Below the pieces are notes generated by a model, which saw only the letters and a list, made by a program, of their open reading frames with translations, did not search any database and was not told where the DNA came from. Positions 11,254 to 23,394 of a stretch of DNA of 64,000 nt are shown here, in pieces (the first letter of the stretch is position 1; every line of letters starts with the position of its first letter). The DNA comes from Notamacropus eugenii (taxonomy: Eukaryota; Chordata; Mammalia; Diprotodontia; Macropodidae), in NCBI RefSeq assembly GCF_028372415.1, contig NC_092875.1:229437136-229501135 (forward strand), written 5' to 3'. Position numbers and translations under genes: made by a program.

Positions 11254-13985
11254 ACATTCAAAAGGGGAAAGGGGTTCCTCCAAACATGGGGGCTGGACTT
11301 GCTGCCTTAGAGGAAGCCAGATTAAATTTATGGGAATGAACACTCCTGTAAAAAGGTTTTTTTAGAGTCCCTGTAAGTTAGATCTACTCCAGTCCAAGCA
11401 CACGACATCGGACAGTGGTCAGGGAGTTCAGAGGAAGGAAAGGAGAAAAATTTGCTGGCACACCAGATGAGTCAATATATTGAGCAAAGATCAGGTCACC
11501 CCCTGGGAACTTTCAGTCTGGATTGGTCTTTTACTGAGGAAGTGGAAGTTCGATGTGGCAAACTCTTTGTTGGTCTCTTTTCTTATCCAATTTCTTATTG
11601 GCATTAAGCAAATAGAGAACTTGTACAAAATTCTGGGAATTCGAGTCATGGCAGGAAGGAGAGCTCCTGGGGATATCGGGAGGATGCAATTGGCTCCCAG
11701 GTCAAAAGAACTATGGTGGTCCCTAGGATTCAGGGACATTAGTCCCAACAGTGACCAATGGGCATTTCCCTAAGACATGTGGTGTCAGGACCTCTAGGTG
11801 TTTTTTTGTCACAGAAGGTGGAGTGAACTTATTAGGGAGGAATTTAATCCTTAGAATTGGCTAGAAACCACAAGTTTTTGACCAGGCTTGAATTCAAATT
11901 CAAAATTGGTGTGCACAATGTTTTGTTAAATGTTTGTGAAGTATTTCATGGTTGTGTGTAAATGTAGGCAGCCAACAAGTCTTCCACATTATCTTCCCCT
12001 TCTTCCATCCCCATCTGGAGCAGTTTCAGAGGAGTGAGTGGGGTTAGACAGAGGGAGAGAAGGAAAAGAGAAAAAAGAATCTTTCTTTCTGTATTCTTAA
12101 CCCTGACCACGTTTTTGAATGTGAAAAGAAAGATAAGGGAAAATGAACCTCAGGCAGTCCACAGCAAAGACTTGAGTTTTGATTTGATGAGATCTCAGAG
12201 CTAAAATCTGTACTTTAGGTGTGAATTGGGTCAATGTATCTGATACCAGATAGTGTGTTTAAAATTGCAAGTTCACTTTGGAATTTCAGTGATTTCTTTT
12301 GGGGGCATTGACTCTCTCCAGAGTCTGAAGGATGAAGACAACCTTCTGCTTGGGAAGACTAGGAGTCTTAAATTAGGTTCATTGGGTCTCTGCCTGGATT
12401 TTGTGCTAACCTGCGGAAAGCAGGTGGGATTTCAACTCTTTGTACAAACTAAAATTCCCAAGGCAGAAGGATATGGATGGGACAGCAGTGCCTAGACCAT
12501 GTGCTCAGGGGAGGTTACCTCCTCCCCCTCCCAGTCTGAGTTAATTGGGAAAGCTCCTTGTCTGGTGGGCCTCAGAGTGGGGAAGGGAGCCAGAAGATGG
12601 CATTTCAACTCTTTAAGGAAGTAGAGTAAAAGGAAGAAGGCTATTCAGAGCTGAAAATGGACCACAGCTACGTGGTCCTTCAAGGGAAATTTCCTTTTAA
12701 GTAGCAAGAGTATTTGACTTAAGGAAAAAAAAAGGTTAAAATATTTATCATTAGTGATTATAAATCCAGGTTTGATATGATTCAAGTTAAACTCTGTCCT
12801 GAAGGAATATAAAGCAACATCTGAGAATGCTCTTCCTATCGGGATTCAGCAGAAAAAGATATTGTTATTTGGCATTTATGACTGTAAAGCACTTGACACA
12901 ACGATGGGCATATGTTAGATGCAGCATTAGTCTAGTGAAATGGTTACATAATTTTCAAATTTGGATTTCGTTATATATAGATTGGGATTTTAAAAGGACG
13001 TGATAGAAATTTGATAATTTGAAACTTATATTTGATTAACTTGATTTAATAGTTAATAGCTCAATCAAATTTGAGATTTCTTTATCTGATCAGGTGATAG
13101 AGTGTGCCCACATGGTGGTAAGGAGATGAATTACTGTGCAATGTTAAATTAATGATGAGTTAGTTAAGTAGCTGCTATGAATTTTGTGTAAGAGTTTTCT
13201 TGTTGTAGAATTTTTATTGAGAAAATGAGAATCCTTTAAATATATATATATACACATGCACACACACATATCGGTGTGATTTTCAAACCTGTTCTATCTA
13301 AGGATGTTTTAAGTATGTTAAAAAGTTTATTTCTGCTATTAAGAAGGAAGCTCTAACTAAGATTGTTTTTGTTATAAATCAAGCATTTAAGGAAACTGGT
13401 TGAATGTACAAAGGCCTTGGTTTTAGGACTTTTCTTGTAATTTTTGTCAATTAGGTTCAAGAGGGTTATGTGATAAATTGTAAACTGTTCTTAAGGGAGG
13501 AAAATATTTGTGGTATGAAGAAATACTCTGTAAAATCTTTTACATGATTTTTGGAAGGCCTACCCAATTTGTATTTGTAAGTTAATTTGTTGTATAAAGG
13601 TTTTATGGGAGTTGGAAAATAAGAGACAAAGACCCCATTAGGGTCAATCTTCTTCAATCCCCAAAAATTCACTTTTGGGTTTGCCTTTTACAAAATTGAG
13701 AAAAATTTAGTTTCTCTAAAGAATTTAAAAAGAAAAAGCCCATGTTCTTTTGTGACACTGTTTGACCTCAGTATCTCCTAGAGGGCCACAAAGCATGGCC
13801 CAATTTTGGGACTTGAAAAATACTCTTTTACAGTAAGAATTATACTGTGGGTCTAGAAGGAAAATGGGTAGAAGTTTCCTATATAATGGTCAAACTCTCA
13901 GAACCCTGTTTTCAGGAAAGATTGTGAGATGCTCATAGTTAGAACTGCCCCTCAAAGGAGCAATGGGGGTCAACCAGACATTTTT

Positions 13986-14432
13986 GATGATCCCCCTTCT
14001 TATGGCCCTCAGGGCTTTTGCCCTTGCCTCTCTCCCTCCTCCAGCCCCAGTCACTGGTCTGGTTGTGGTGTGACCTTCTGTAACCCCTCTCCCTGAGGCA
14101 ACCACCACTTAGGCTTCAGGCTCCACTCCCACAGCAGTCTCTGGGTATCTCCCCCTCTGACCCCTTCCTCTTCTCAGGTGTCAGCTGATCTTTTCCCTTG
14201 CCAGTCAGATCCCCTGGCCTTGCAGCCTAATCCAGTTCAGGCAGCATTTACCAGCCCCTCCCTCACAAGAAGTGGGGCTTCCTATCTCTCTAACCAAGCC
14301 CCCATCCCCACAGGGCCATCAGGGCTTTTTCCCCTGAGGGAAGTGCCTGCTTCCAGTGGGACAATTAGAGTGCATGTTCTATTCTCCATCTCAGAACTCA
14401 TACAAGTTAGAGAGAAACTGAGGAGATACTAA
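13986..14432 (+). pseudogene. gag-like remnant (p12/capsid boundary region)
   Basis: One frame runs from 13986 to 14432 with a single in-frame TGA at 14094-14096. It begins with a PPSY motif (13992-14003), which fits the PPxY late-budding motif of gammaretroviral Gag. It then becomes proline- and serine-rich, and ends in a block resembling the start of gammaretroviral capsid. The frame closes at the end of that block, so matrix, most of capsid and nucleocapsid are missing or too decayed to see. Gag is the structural polyprotein of retroviruses; this piece cannot make particles. Confidence 0.6.
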
Positions 14433-15775
14433 GAAGACTCCACTTCCTACAACTGGAGTTTTCTTGGGGTGACAAGCCTGAAAGTTTGGGGATCATTTGA
14501 CTAGAGATGACCCCACAAAATATCCCCCAGAGTAGCTGCTGTTCCCACTAGTTCCCTATAATCCCATCCAGGATGGGATTATCAGAAGAGTGAGGATAAG
14601 GGAAAGGGAGATGATGAGATAATTTACCTGTTAGAAAGTCTAAGAACTGCATTTCAAAAGCAGGTAAGTTTAAAAAAAAATTTAGGGAAATTACTCAGGG
14701 AGAAAATAAAAACCTTGCCCTTTTTCAAGACCAAATAATAGAAGTTATTAAAAGCATACAAATTCGGATCTTGACTCCATAGAAGGGGCAGTAGCTACAG
14801 CCTGGAAATATCTAGATTCAGCACATAGCCGTAGCCCGGGTAGGAGGTAAAGGGGGATGGTTCAAGATAGAGAAGCCAGTCAGACACTGCCTGCACTTGG
14901 CAAGATAGCCCATACTTCTGTCAATAATTTTTATATGATTTGGAAATGCAACTGATGTCATCTGAAGTTTATTGTTCGTGTTTACGGCTAAAACAATTTG
15001 GTTATCAATTATGAAAATTCTAAGTTTGCTGTTTATAGTTTTAATGCTAAAATCTAAAGCTGGTATACTATACGTGTATGTGTGGAAAAGAGCAGTCCTC
15101 AGGCTAGTCAAAAAGTACAGCCCCAGAAGCTCTAAGGTGATTGTAGAAAGAACTTGCTTTGGTGAGAATTGGAAAATGTATAGAAATGATCTCTAGGCTT
15201 TTAGGACAAATTTAAGATCTAAGATGTAAGTCCTGGTAATATTCTTGATTAGTGAAACCTGCCATCAAATACAAAGTCTCTGGGATCATTACAAATTGTG
15301 TTCTGTTACTCAGAGGGGAATGTGACTGTTACAAGCAGAAGTTTGCCTCAGGGGACAATTGTGTCCTTAGCCTAGAATGAGATCCTTGTGGCTCAGTTTC
15401 CCCATTTTGTTTCTCTGAAAAGGGATGTTTTCCCCTTTGGCTATTGCTGAGTCTGGTTATAAGGTGGAGATGATATCTAATTAGGTCCTTGATTTTCATC
15501 TACATGGCATGTTTCCATAATCAAAGCAGATAATTTAAGGTGTAAGCACAATGCAAGTAGTGGAATCTTGCTGTTTTCAATTAATTGGGTCAATGGGTAC
15601 TCTAGTGTGAAAAATAAAATCCCTGAAATAGAACGTGCTTTCTAAATGTTATGGGAATGATTAGACAAAGGAAAGGAAACCAAAGTATAAATGTGATGTT
15701 GTGCCATTGTTCCATAGAACAGGATTGGGATTTAAAATTTACTGTAATGCTATGGAATTATTGAGATTAGGGGTG

Positions 15776-15820
15776 CTTGGGACCCAAGCGACTTGGGACC
15801 CAAGTGACTTGGGACCCAAG
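15776..15820 (+). repeat. Three tandem copies of a 16-bp palindromic unit
   Basis: The 13-mer cttgggacccaag occurs at 15776-15788, 15792-15804 and 15808-15820, a 16-bp period. Each 13-mer is its own inverted repeat around a central A (CTTGGG-A-CCCAAG). It lies inside the retroviral internal region. Confidence 0.9.
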
Positions 15821-17830
15821 TGACTCACTGGGTCCTGCTCAAACGAATTCAACCCAAACCTTTTTTCAACTAAAAAAGGTCAAATTTTGTTGAGATTTCT
15901 TAATATTGGGTGGACTTTTAGGGAATCTGAGCATTTGTAATGCTAAAACAAGATGTATCTTACCTACAGAGGGACTCTGGGGAAGGAGTCTGGGGGTTCC
16001 AGGGATGGTCTTGATGGGAAGGGCCAGTAACTTGGAGATTTGGATTGATAGAATCAAAAGTTGGAAATAGAACAGAGATTTGGGCATAATGATAGGGAAA
16101 AGTTTATGGACCTCTAGAGAGTCAGTTCATGTGGGGATATCTAAAGAGCTCTCAAGGTAAAGTTTTCCAGGGCCCTTTTAGACAAATGGAACTAAAACTC
16201 TTTTGGGGAAATGAACAAAGGTCCCAACTTGGAATAAGGTCTTTACATGCTACAAAATGATGTAAAAGCAATTGGTATTAAAACAATTGACTGAATTAAT
16301 TACTGAGACTAAATCAGAGACATCTTCAGTTTGGAGAAAAAGAGTTTCAGTCTAAGTTTCTTAGAGGCAGGTAACTTCTGGTAATATTTTGCATTGATGG
16401 AGAAGTTAAATGTTTCTGTTTTGATTTGAATTCATTTCATGAACATAAGTTGAAGTTAGTGTTTGAACTTATATGTGTAGCTCATTCTTTCAAATTGAGT
16501 AGGGTTAGAAAGGTATAGGGAAGCTTGGGAAATAGATGTAAATCTATTAAAGCAATAACTTATGGTTTTAATGGTAAATTTGATTTCATGATTGTTTCTT
16601 AATCAGGAACTAGAACAAGTATAGAAGGCATGTAAGCTACTTAAGACTTGCTTCAAAAGATGTTTCTTAGCCAATGTGAAATTATAGTCATATCTGAAAC
16701 TGATCATTGGAGCTTTCTGTTTTAAGATTTTACGGGACTAATAACTGACTGTTCTTCTGAGTCTAAGTCCAGGTGTGGATAGTAAGAAAGGTGGTCTGAG
16801 CCACTTATTCATGATGGCAGTGAGCCTGTGAGATGCTGGTATGAATTGCAAAGGAGTGATCTCATGGGAAGGTTGGGAGAACTGCTGTTCAGCCTGAACT
16901 GAAGTAGGATTCTCCTGACTCAATTTCCCACTGATACCTGACAGACTTTAAGCCTGGCTGAATGTCAGTTGACAGTCTCTACTCCTGCCTGGAACTGACA
17001 TGAAGTTAGGGAGATGTTTCCCTGAAATGTCCCTACACTTAATGGCAATTTCCTATAATCAAAAGTTTTATAAGCATAATACCAGATCTATTAAATAATA
17101 GATTGTTGGTAGGGGAACATTTGAGGTTAAGTCTAAAATTAAGCTATTAGGCTTAGGATTTTAGAACAACAACAAGTGTCCTTTAATTTTTAGTAATAGC
17201 ATGGAAACAGATTGAGGACCTATGAGGTTAGCATACATAGTCATTAAGAGTGATTATTTATTGTATTTGTGTAAGTACTGGAGCCTGTTATTGATTCCTT
17301 AGTGAAATCTCATCCTCCTGATAGGGGAAATAAATAGGGAATTAATGTAAAATGTAAAAGTTGAGTTCTAGTGTGAATTTCTTAAATGTGACAACTGGCT
17401 AAAGTTCCAATTTTGATTTTGCAAGAATGATAAGTATATAAAGCTTAGAAATGGTAATCTAAAATTGTACCAAGGTCAGTTTTGTAGGAGAGTGGACATC
17501 TGGATTTCTACAGGAAGATAAAGGGAAGAAGATGCAGAGATGCTATGCTGAAGATGACTTGAACAAGCATCCATACCAGAAAACTGCATCAGATGGTGCT
17601 CCTCCCCATACTGCTAAAAGGACAATTCATTAATTTACCTTTTTCTTTTGAATCTCTGTATCCATACTTATAACAAGGGAACTGCCCCCTTGTAATTTGT
17701 CAATGCGTCGGTCAACTTTGCTCCCTTTCCATATTCATATAAAGGGGGGATAGATGAAGGGAAGAATTCATTTGGGAAATAAAATGATGAGGTATTGATT
17801 GGATTTAGGTGTGGAAACAAAAATTTTAAT

Positions 17831-17847
17831 AAAGAGAAAAGGGAGGA
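17831..17847 (+). other. Polypurine tract upstream of the 3' LTR
   Basis: A 17-base all-purine run (aaagagaaaagggagga) ends three bases before the TGTGGG start of the 3' LTR. This is the expected site of plus-strand priming in retroviral reverse transcription. Confidence 0.8.
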
Positions 17848-17850
17848 ATT

Positions 17851-18196
17851 TGTGGGAAACAGGAAATAAGTTTTATTTCCACACTTCTGGATGATGGGGG
17901 GGTTGACCTAGTACAGTGAGGTGAAGGTGAGAAAACTACTGTGCATGCTCAATAAGTTGTTTGAGGGAAAGCCTATCTCAGGAGAACCTGAAGTCACCTG
18001 GCCAGGGGACAGTATCTTGAAAAATCCAAAGTTCAGAATTCCTGCCCCATCCTGACCTAATTGTAGTCATTCCAGTGGCCGTGCTGTAAGCTACCCATTC
18101 CTTCAGGTGGAGGAATATAGAAGGCCTTCCTTCTTCTGAACTCCATTTTTAATTAAATTTTCTTGATACCTTTTTGTGTGTCAAATTCATCTAACA
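17851..18196 (+). mobile_element. 3' LTR of endogenous retrovirus
   Basis: The 346-bp unit is homologous to 10867-11231 from TGTGGGAAACAGG to ...CATCTAACA. Shared blocks include cctagtacagtgaggtgaaggt, atgctcaataagttgtttgagggaaag and ctgaactccatttttaat. The poly(A) signal position reads AATTAA instead of AATAAA. It is about 20 bp shorter than its partner through small indels. Confidence 0.88.
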
Positions 18197-19450
18197 GAAG
18201 TCATAATAATTACTTCAATGCAGTAATGAAAAACTCAAATAGTAGACTAGAAAACTTAAATTTATGTTAGAAAATTTCTCCAAAGAAATTGAAGAGATTA
18301 ACAAATTTGAAATTAAAAAACATTGAAACAGAAGAAAATACAGCATAAGAGAAATGGAAGTCAACAAAGTTAAATAAATAATCTCTATACAGTCCAAAAG
18401 CACTGACCTTGAATACAAATGTACAGAAGCAACTTAAGGATCAGAGATCTCCCAGAAGAAAGTGACAAATAAAAACACTTGTACACCAGAGGTTTTAACC
18501 TTTTTGTATCATGAACTCCTTTCACAATCTGGAAAATCCTATGGATTCTTTCTGAGAATAATGCTTTTGAATACATGAAATAAAATAGGTAGAATTAAAA
18601 AGGAAACCACTTATAATAAAAAAGTAGACTATAGACAGGAGGACTATGATCATGTTTGATTTAGCAGCAATCTAATAACTACATTTCACAGTAATGATAA
18701 GCACAAATGACATTTTGAGATTTACAGCAACTATAATATTATATAAAGATACCTGTGACATCCACTGGTGATGAAGATATAAGTACTGCTAATATTAATG
18801 GGATTTTTTGCCTACATTCATATTTGAAGGAAATGCTAAATTTTAGTTAGAGGTTAGTGATAATAAAGATGTAATGTTTGTCTTGTCAAAGTTCCTATAC
18901 TCCCTGAAATCTATACAGGTTAAGGACCCCTAAAGTAAACTAGAATGAAAGAAATAACTAAAGAAAATTACTTGTAACTTCTGAATATATCTTTTAAAAG
19001 TTCCAATAGAAAGAATCTTTGGATTATCTGCAGAAAAATCAAAACAAAATAAAAACCTATACTTCAAACTCCAGGACACATAATGTTTAAATTTAATAGT
19101 TCCAAAGCCAAAGAAGAAATTCTACAAATAGTCAAATATAAATGGAAAGAAACTCAAACAACACAAAGTTACTTCATACTCAACAGAAACCCCAGGAAGA
19201 AATAAAATGTTTAAAAAAAAATAAAGAAGCTCAAGCAGAAACTAAAAAATGATATATCCTATACACATGAGCCTAATTATCAACAACAAAAAGGATAGAT
19301 ATTAAACAAAATAGAGGCATTTGAGACATTTCTGCACCACAGCAACAAAAGAAAAAAATGAGAGCAGAACATTCAACTTGCAAGCACCTCAAAATGAGAA
19401 AGATAAATAAGCATAATTACCAAAGAAGGAATAAGTAATTAAAAAAACTA
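18197..19450 (+). mobile_element. Old A-rich L1 remnant, ORF1 side (tentative)
   Basis: The plus strand is strongly A-rich, as sense L1 is. Around 19060-19160 it reads as a decayed ORF1p domain (a KFNSSKAKEEILQ block close to the KFQSFQVKENILQ block of the HAL1 copy). A hAT-like element interrupts it at 18487-18932. Stops are frequent. The assignment rests on one short block plus composition. Confidence 0.45.
18487..18932. mobile_element. hAT-like non-autonomous DNA transposon
   Basis: The left end cagaggttttaacct and the right end aggttaaggacccct are imperfect inverted repeats of about 15 bp, in the CAGGGGTTCTTAACC style of mammalian hAT elements. Internal blocks (tatcatgaactcctttcacaatctgg, then cctatggattctttctgagaataatg) match a mammalian repeat I recall with the same termini. 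The flanking 8-mers ttgtacac and aagtaaac agree at 5 of 8 positions, a possible decayed target duplication. There is no transposase frame. Confidence 0.6.
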
Positions 19451-20640
19451 CCCTATGTATTTTTTTAAAACCCCAAGGTTTTTCAAGGGAAATAAATTGA
19501 AAGATTGACCTCTATGGTAGAAAAAATAACAAAAACAACAGTGATCATAAAGATAAAAATGCAAAAGAGGATAAAGATGTAAATAGATTTTAAAGAAACA
19601 GGAAATATGAAGGTAAAGAAACAGAATTGAAGTATCATGGACCAAACCTCACAACCTATGTACAAATTACTCAAGGTATTTTATAGAACAAAATTGCAGA
19701 GTGAGAGGGAATATACATGGGAAGAAAAGAAGTAGAGATCATGCAGGAATGGATAATGTCCCTTTATCAAGATCATGGCTGAACATCACAAGGATAATGA
19801 GTCTTTTAGTCTCTTATTAAGTAGAGAGACTGCAAGAGAATGGAAGAGGCAGTAAAAAGGAGAGATTCAAATTGAGATAATAAAATGGGAAGTCTGAAGT
19901 AAAAGAGTAGAGGAGAGGACCACTGGAGAGTACTTTTTGTTGAAGAAGAGATATATGCATATGCTGAAAAATGTGGTCCTCATGATGGGTTTACTCTGGG
20001 GGTAGTTGGTGCATTAGGAACCACTTTCTCTGAGATAGAAAGTGCCTCCATGGATAATATCCTGATCCAGTAGAAGGGATATATGAGTTCCCATGGGTAG
20101 TTGACCCTTAGAAAAGTGAGGAAAGCAGGAAACATGGAGCTAAAAATGACATGGCAAGTGGGAAGGAGAACAATTATTTAGTAATAAGAAGATAGAATTG
20201 AATAATGCAATTTTGGACATAGGATAATTTTTACCCCAATATATGATATCTATCCACACTACTTCCCTCAGTAATTGATACTTTTAAGAATAAGGTGCAA
20301 CAGAAAATAGGTCAATAACATAGAAATTAGTTAAAAGAGAAATCCAATATTTCAGAAGCTTTAAGGCAGAAAAAGAAGAGATTAAAGAAGGAATAAATAA
20401 GGACATAGACCATAAATCAGGGAATAAAATTTCAGAATAGTTAGGGATGGAAGAATATCAGGGAAGAGAACAAAACAAAAACATTATTTGAAAATGGTGA
20501 GGAAAATTAACAAATGAAAAAGATTGGAGAGGAAGAAAGATTGGGGGGAGGGCAGATTTTGACTAAATCACTTACCTGACAAGAAAAGATAATAAAAAAA
20601 AATTTTTTTAAGAAGGCAAAATAGATAAATAAATAAAAGA
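19450..20640. other. A-rich sequence without a recognised element
   Basis: It lies between two L1-like stretches and shares their purine bias, but I found no diagnostic block. It could be L1 sequence of an unfamiliar subfamily. Confidence 0.35.
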
Positions 20641-21420
20641 AACATAAATAAATAACTTAACTGAAACCCTCAAACTAAGGAATGGATGGAAAAACTAGAA
20701 TAGGAGGTGAATGGGTGGAAAAGAACCAATGAGAATAGAAAAGGGTTGCATCAAAGTAACTTACATTAATCTAGCAATGGGGTCAAAGTATTGAATTAAA
20801 AGAGAAAGGAAATATATACATATACAGATATGTGTGTATATATATAATACTATAATTAAATGGAGGAAAACATATTAGTAGCTCACAAAATTAAATGTTG
20901 ATGGATTAAATCAATCAATTGAAAGATTGACAGACAAGAAAAAACCTTAACAATTTGTTGCTTACAAGGAGAATGCAGAATCAAAATAAGAGACTGAAAC
21001 AAAAGTTACATGTGTTATGTAAACATATTAAAAGCAGGAGTTGTAGTCATGCTGTCAGACAAAGGAGAAATAAAAATTTCACAATACCAATAGAGATAAA
21101 CAATGAAATTATATTGTTCTCAAAGATAATGAACCATTTTAATGCCAAACATATATGCACTAAATGATATAGCATCTAAATTTATAAAGAAAAGTTAAAT
21201 GAATTACAAAAAAATTTAGATTACAATTCAATAGAAGTAGGAGACTTTAATACTTTAATGTCCTTTCAGAGATGGACAAATAAAACAAAAAAAGGGGAAA
21301 CATAGAGCTAAACAAACTGTTAGAGAATTTAGAATTTAAAGACTTGTAAGACCATCTGAATGGGACTTCTAAGGAATGTAGATATTTCTCAGCACCATAT
21401 CTATAGTTTTACCAAAATTT
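20640..21420 (+). mobile_element. L1 ORF2 endonuclease-region remnant
   Basis: The plus strand carries blocks of an L1 ORF2 N-terminus: a HAVRQRRNK-like segment after an agcaggagttgtagtcatgc block, then a NAKHICTK-like segment, then KLNELQKNLDYNSIEVGDFNT ending at about 21253. The GDFNT motif is part of the apurinic/apyrimidinic-type endonuclease fold. The remnant then passes to a cagcaccat block and is cut by a (TA/TG)n expansion at 21420-21540. Frames are broken throughout. Confidence 0.6.
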
Positions 21421-21629
21421 ATGTATGTATACAAGCACATATATACATATATAATACATTTTTGTAATATATGTGTGTATATGTATATTATTTATATGTT
21501 TTATATATATACACATATATATACATATATCCTCGATGTGTGTGTTTGTGTGCAACTGAATGAACAAAATAGAAGAGAGGATTAATGAACTAAAACCTCA
21601 GCCCCTCCAAAATGTAGAAAGCCAAACAA

Positions 21630-21790
21630 AATAAAGGACTTTAAATGTAGAGGAGTTTGCTTTTGATTCTAGACATAATAGAAAGTTACTGAAATTTATC
21701 AAACAAGAAAGTGACATGCTCAAACCTATACTTTAAGAAAATCACTTTGTCAGCCATGTTGAGGTTGGATTGGAGGAGAAAGACTTACAG
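21630..21790 (+). repeat. Unclassified repeat family R, last part
   Basis: The blocks aaaggactttaaatg, agtgacatgctcaaacctatactttaagaaaatcactttg and ggttggattggaggag match 22700-22850 in the same order. It directly precedes another family R copy that starts at about 21815. Confidence 0.5.
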
Positions 21791-21814
21791 GAAGATCAGT
21801 TAGAAGTCAGTCAG

Positions 21815-22870
21815 TCAATACATATTTATTAAGTGCCTACTAAGTGGCAGGCACTGTATTAAGCATTGAAGATACATAAAAAAGCAAAACACAGTCCTTG
21901 CTCTCAAGGAGCTCACAGTCTAATGAGGGAGACAATATAATAATAGTCATTTAATATAAATTTTGGACTTTAATAAGGGTCCAAGCCTGAACTAATCAAT
22001 CAGACTGCTTTGCTTTGTTGTAAAAATGCCCTTTTCTGTGTCAGCAATTTCAAAGAACTGTTTATGACAAGATGCCTGCAACCAGAGTGGTGGGATTTTT
22101 TCTTATCGTGTCACAGAGACATATGCTATATAGAGGAAATTCACACATCCTGGAATCATAATTCCAACTGACACTACTTTGTTAGTTGTCTTGTCTCACT
22201 AAATTTACAACTTGTTCAACTAAGAAAGTTTGTTTCTCACGATAAAGTGTGTTTAAGCCTGATCATTCTTGTATCAGACAGTCAGAAATTTTTCTGGCTC
22301 CGTGATCATACAATCACTAAGTTTAAGGGAATAAACTGTATGCATTTAGCCTGTTTGACTTTTCTTAACCAAACTTTGAGATCGACAGTACAAACAATTA
22401 TGTACAAATAGGTTAAACTGGAGATAATCAACAGAGAGAAGGCACTAGAATTAAGAGAAATTGTAAAGGCTTACTGTAAAAGGGGAGTTTTGGCTGAGAC
22501 TTGAAAGAAGCCAGAGAAGCTAGGAGGTAAGGATGAAAAGGGATACCATTTCCAGCATAGAGGACAGTCAGTGAAAATGCCAGGAATCAGGAAATTGAGT
22601 TTCTTATAAAAAGAACAGCAAAGAGGGCAGTATCACTGAAACAAAGAGTATATGGAAGGATGTAATACATAAGAAAACTGGAAAGATATGGGGAGAGACA
22701 GATTATGAAGGACTTTGAATGCCAAAACAGGATTTTATATTTAATTTCAGAGGTAATAGGGAGCCATCACAGTTTACTGAATAGGGGAGTGACATGGTTA
22801 ACCTAAACTTTAGTAGCATCACTTTGACAGCTGAGTCTGTTGCTATACATGAGGCAGAAGATGATGAGGA
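21815..22870 (+). repeat. Unclassified repeat family R, long copy split by an LTR-like insert
   Basis: 21815-21943 carries the first blocks (tatttattaagtgcctacta, aggcactgtattaagcattg, gctctcaaggagctcacagtctaatg). The series resumes at about 22384 with acaaacaattatgtacaaat, then aaggcactagaattaag, gctgagacttgaaagaagccag, aaaatgccaggaatcagg and gggagccatcacagttta. Aligned to 58150-58720, these follow on without a gap, so 21944-22383 is an insertion. Confidence 0.62.
21944..22383 (+). mobile_element. Probable solo LTR inserted in family R
   Basis: The 440-bp insert holds a cgataaagtgtgtttaagcc block, a plausible polyadenylation-signal variant, followed by a cttgtatcagacag and ttctggctccgtg stretch of the kind seen in retroviral R-U5 regions. 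I could not fix TG...CA ends or a target duplication. Only its status as an insertion is well supported. Confidence 0.4.
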
Positions 22871-23019
22871 ACTGAACCCAGGTGATGCTGTGTGAGTAGA
22901 GTGAAGGATATGCGTGGGAGAAATGTTGAGAAAGAAGTGACAAGAATTGTCAACTGATCAGACATGCATGGTGAATGAGAGTGAGAAGTAGGTGAATACC
23001 CTTGATAGAAGGAAAAAAA

Positions 23020-23160
23020 CCACATTTCTTAAACACCCATTATATGCAAGGCACTATATCAGGTATAACAATGAAACAATCTTACCTTCAAAAAACTTAC
23101 ATTCTATTAGAGGAATACAACAGGTACAAGGTAAAAACAAGGTAATTTGAGAAGGGAATA
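23020..23160 (+). repeat. Unclassified repeat family R, first part
   Basis: It shows taaacacccattatatgcaaggcactatatcaggtat, then accttcaaaaaacttacattctattagagg, the same ordered blocks as 21815-21940. It ends before the next recognisable repeat at 23395. Confidence 0.45.
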
Positions 23161-23394
23161 CCAGGCTTATCTTAAAAGTACTCAGGTTTCAAATTTTAAA
23201 AAAATTTTTTATTCATAAAGCAATGATGGCAGTAAAGGACTTGTACCTGAGCTCCTAGAGAGACAAGCAATGGCTGCACCTTTTTAGAGCTACCTCTGTC
23301 CTATGCCCAGAGATTTGCACTCTTTTCCCATCCTTGCCTCTTAGAATCTTTACCTTCTAAGCAGAAGAGAGAAGGAAGGGAAATATTTATATAG

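Larger units (their letters stand above)
11254..17847 (+). mobile_element. Internal region of the endogenous retrovirus
   Basis: About 6.6 kb lies between the LTRs. The only recognisable coding remnant is a gag-like stretch near 13986-14432. The first 2.7 kb (11254-13985) is an unusually long leader without a recognisable gene, and 14433-17830 holds no open frame longer than about 75 codons and no pol or env signature that I could see. This could be a non-autonomous provirus, a heavily decayed one, or one with foreign DNA in the leader. Confidence 0.7.

Noticed and set aside
13890..14108. A reverse-strand frame opposite the gag-like remnant
   Set aside because: It is a shadow of the proline-rich plus-strand frame in GC-richer DNA.
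15776..15820. Possible CRISPR-like array
   Set aside because: There are only three 16-bp units with 3-bp gaps, no spacers, and the context is a vertebrate retrovirus.
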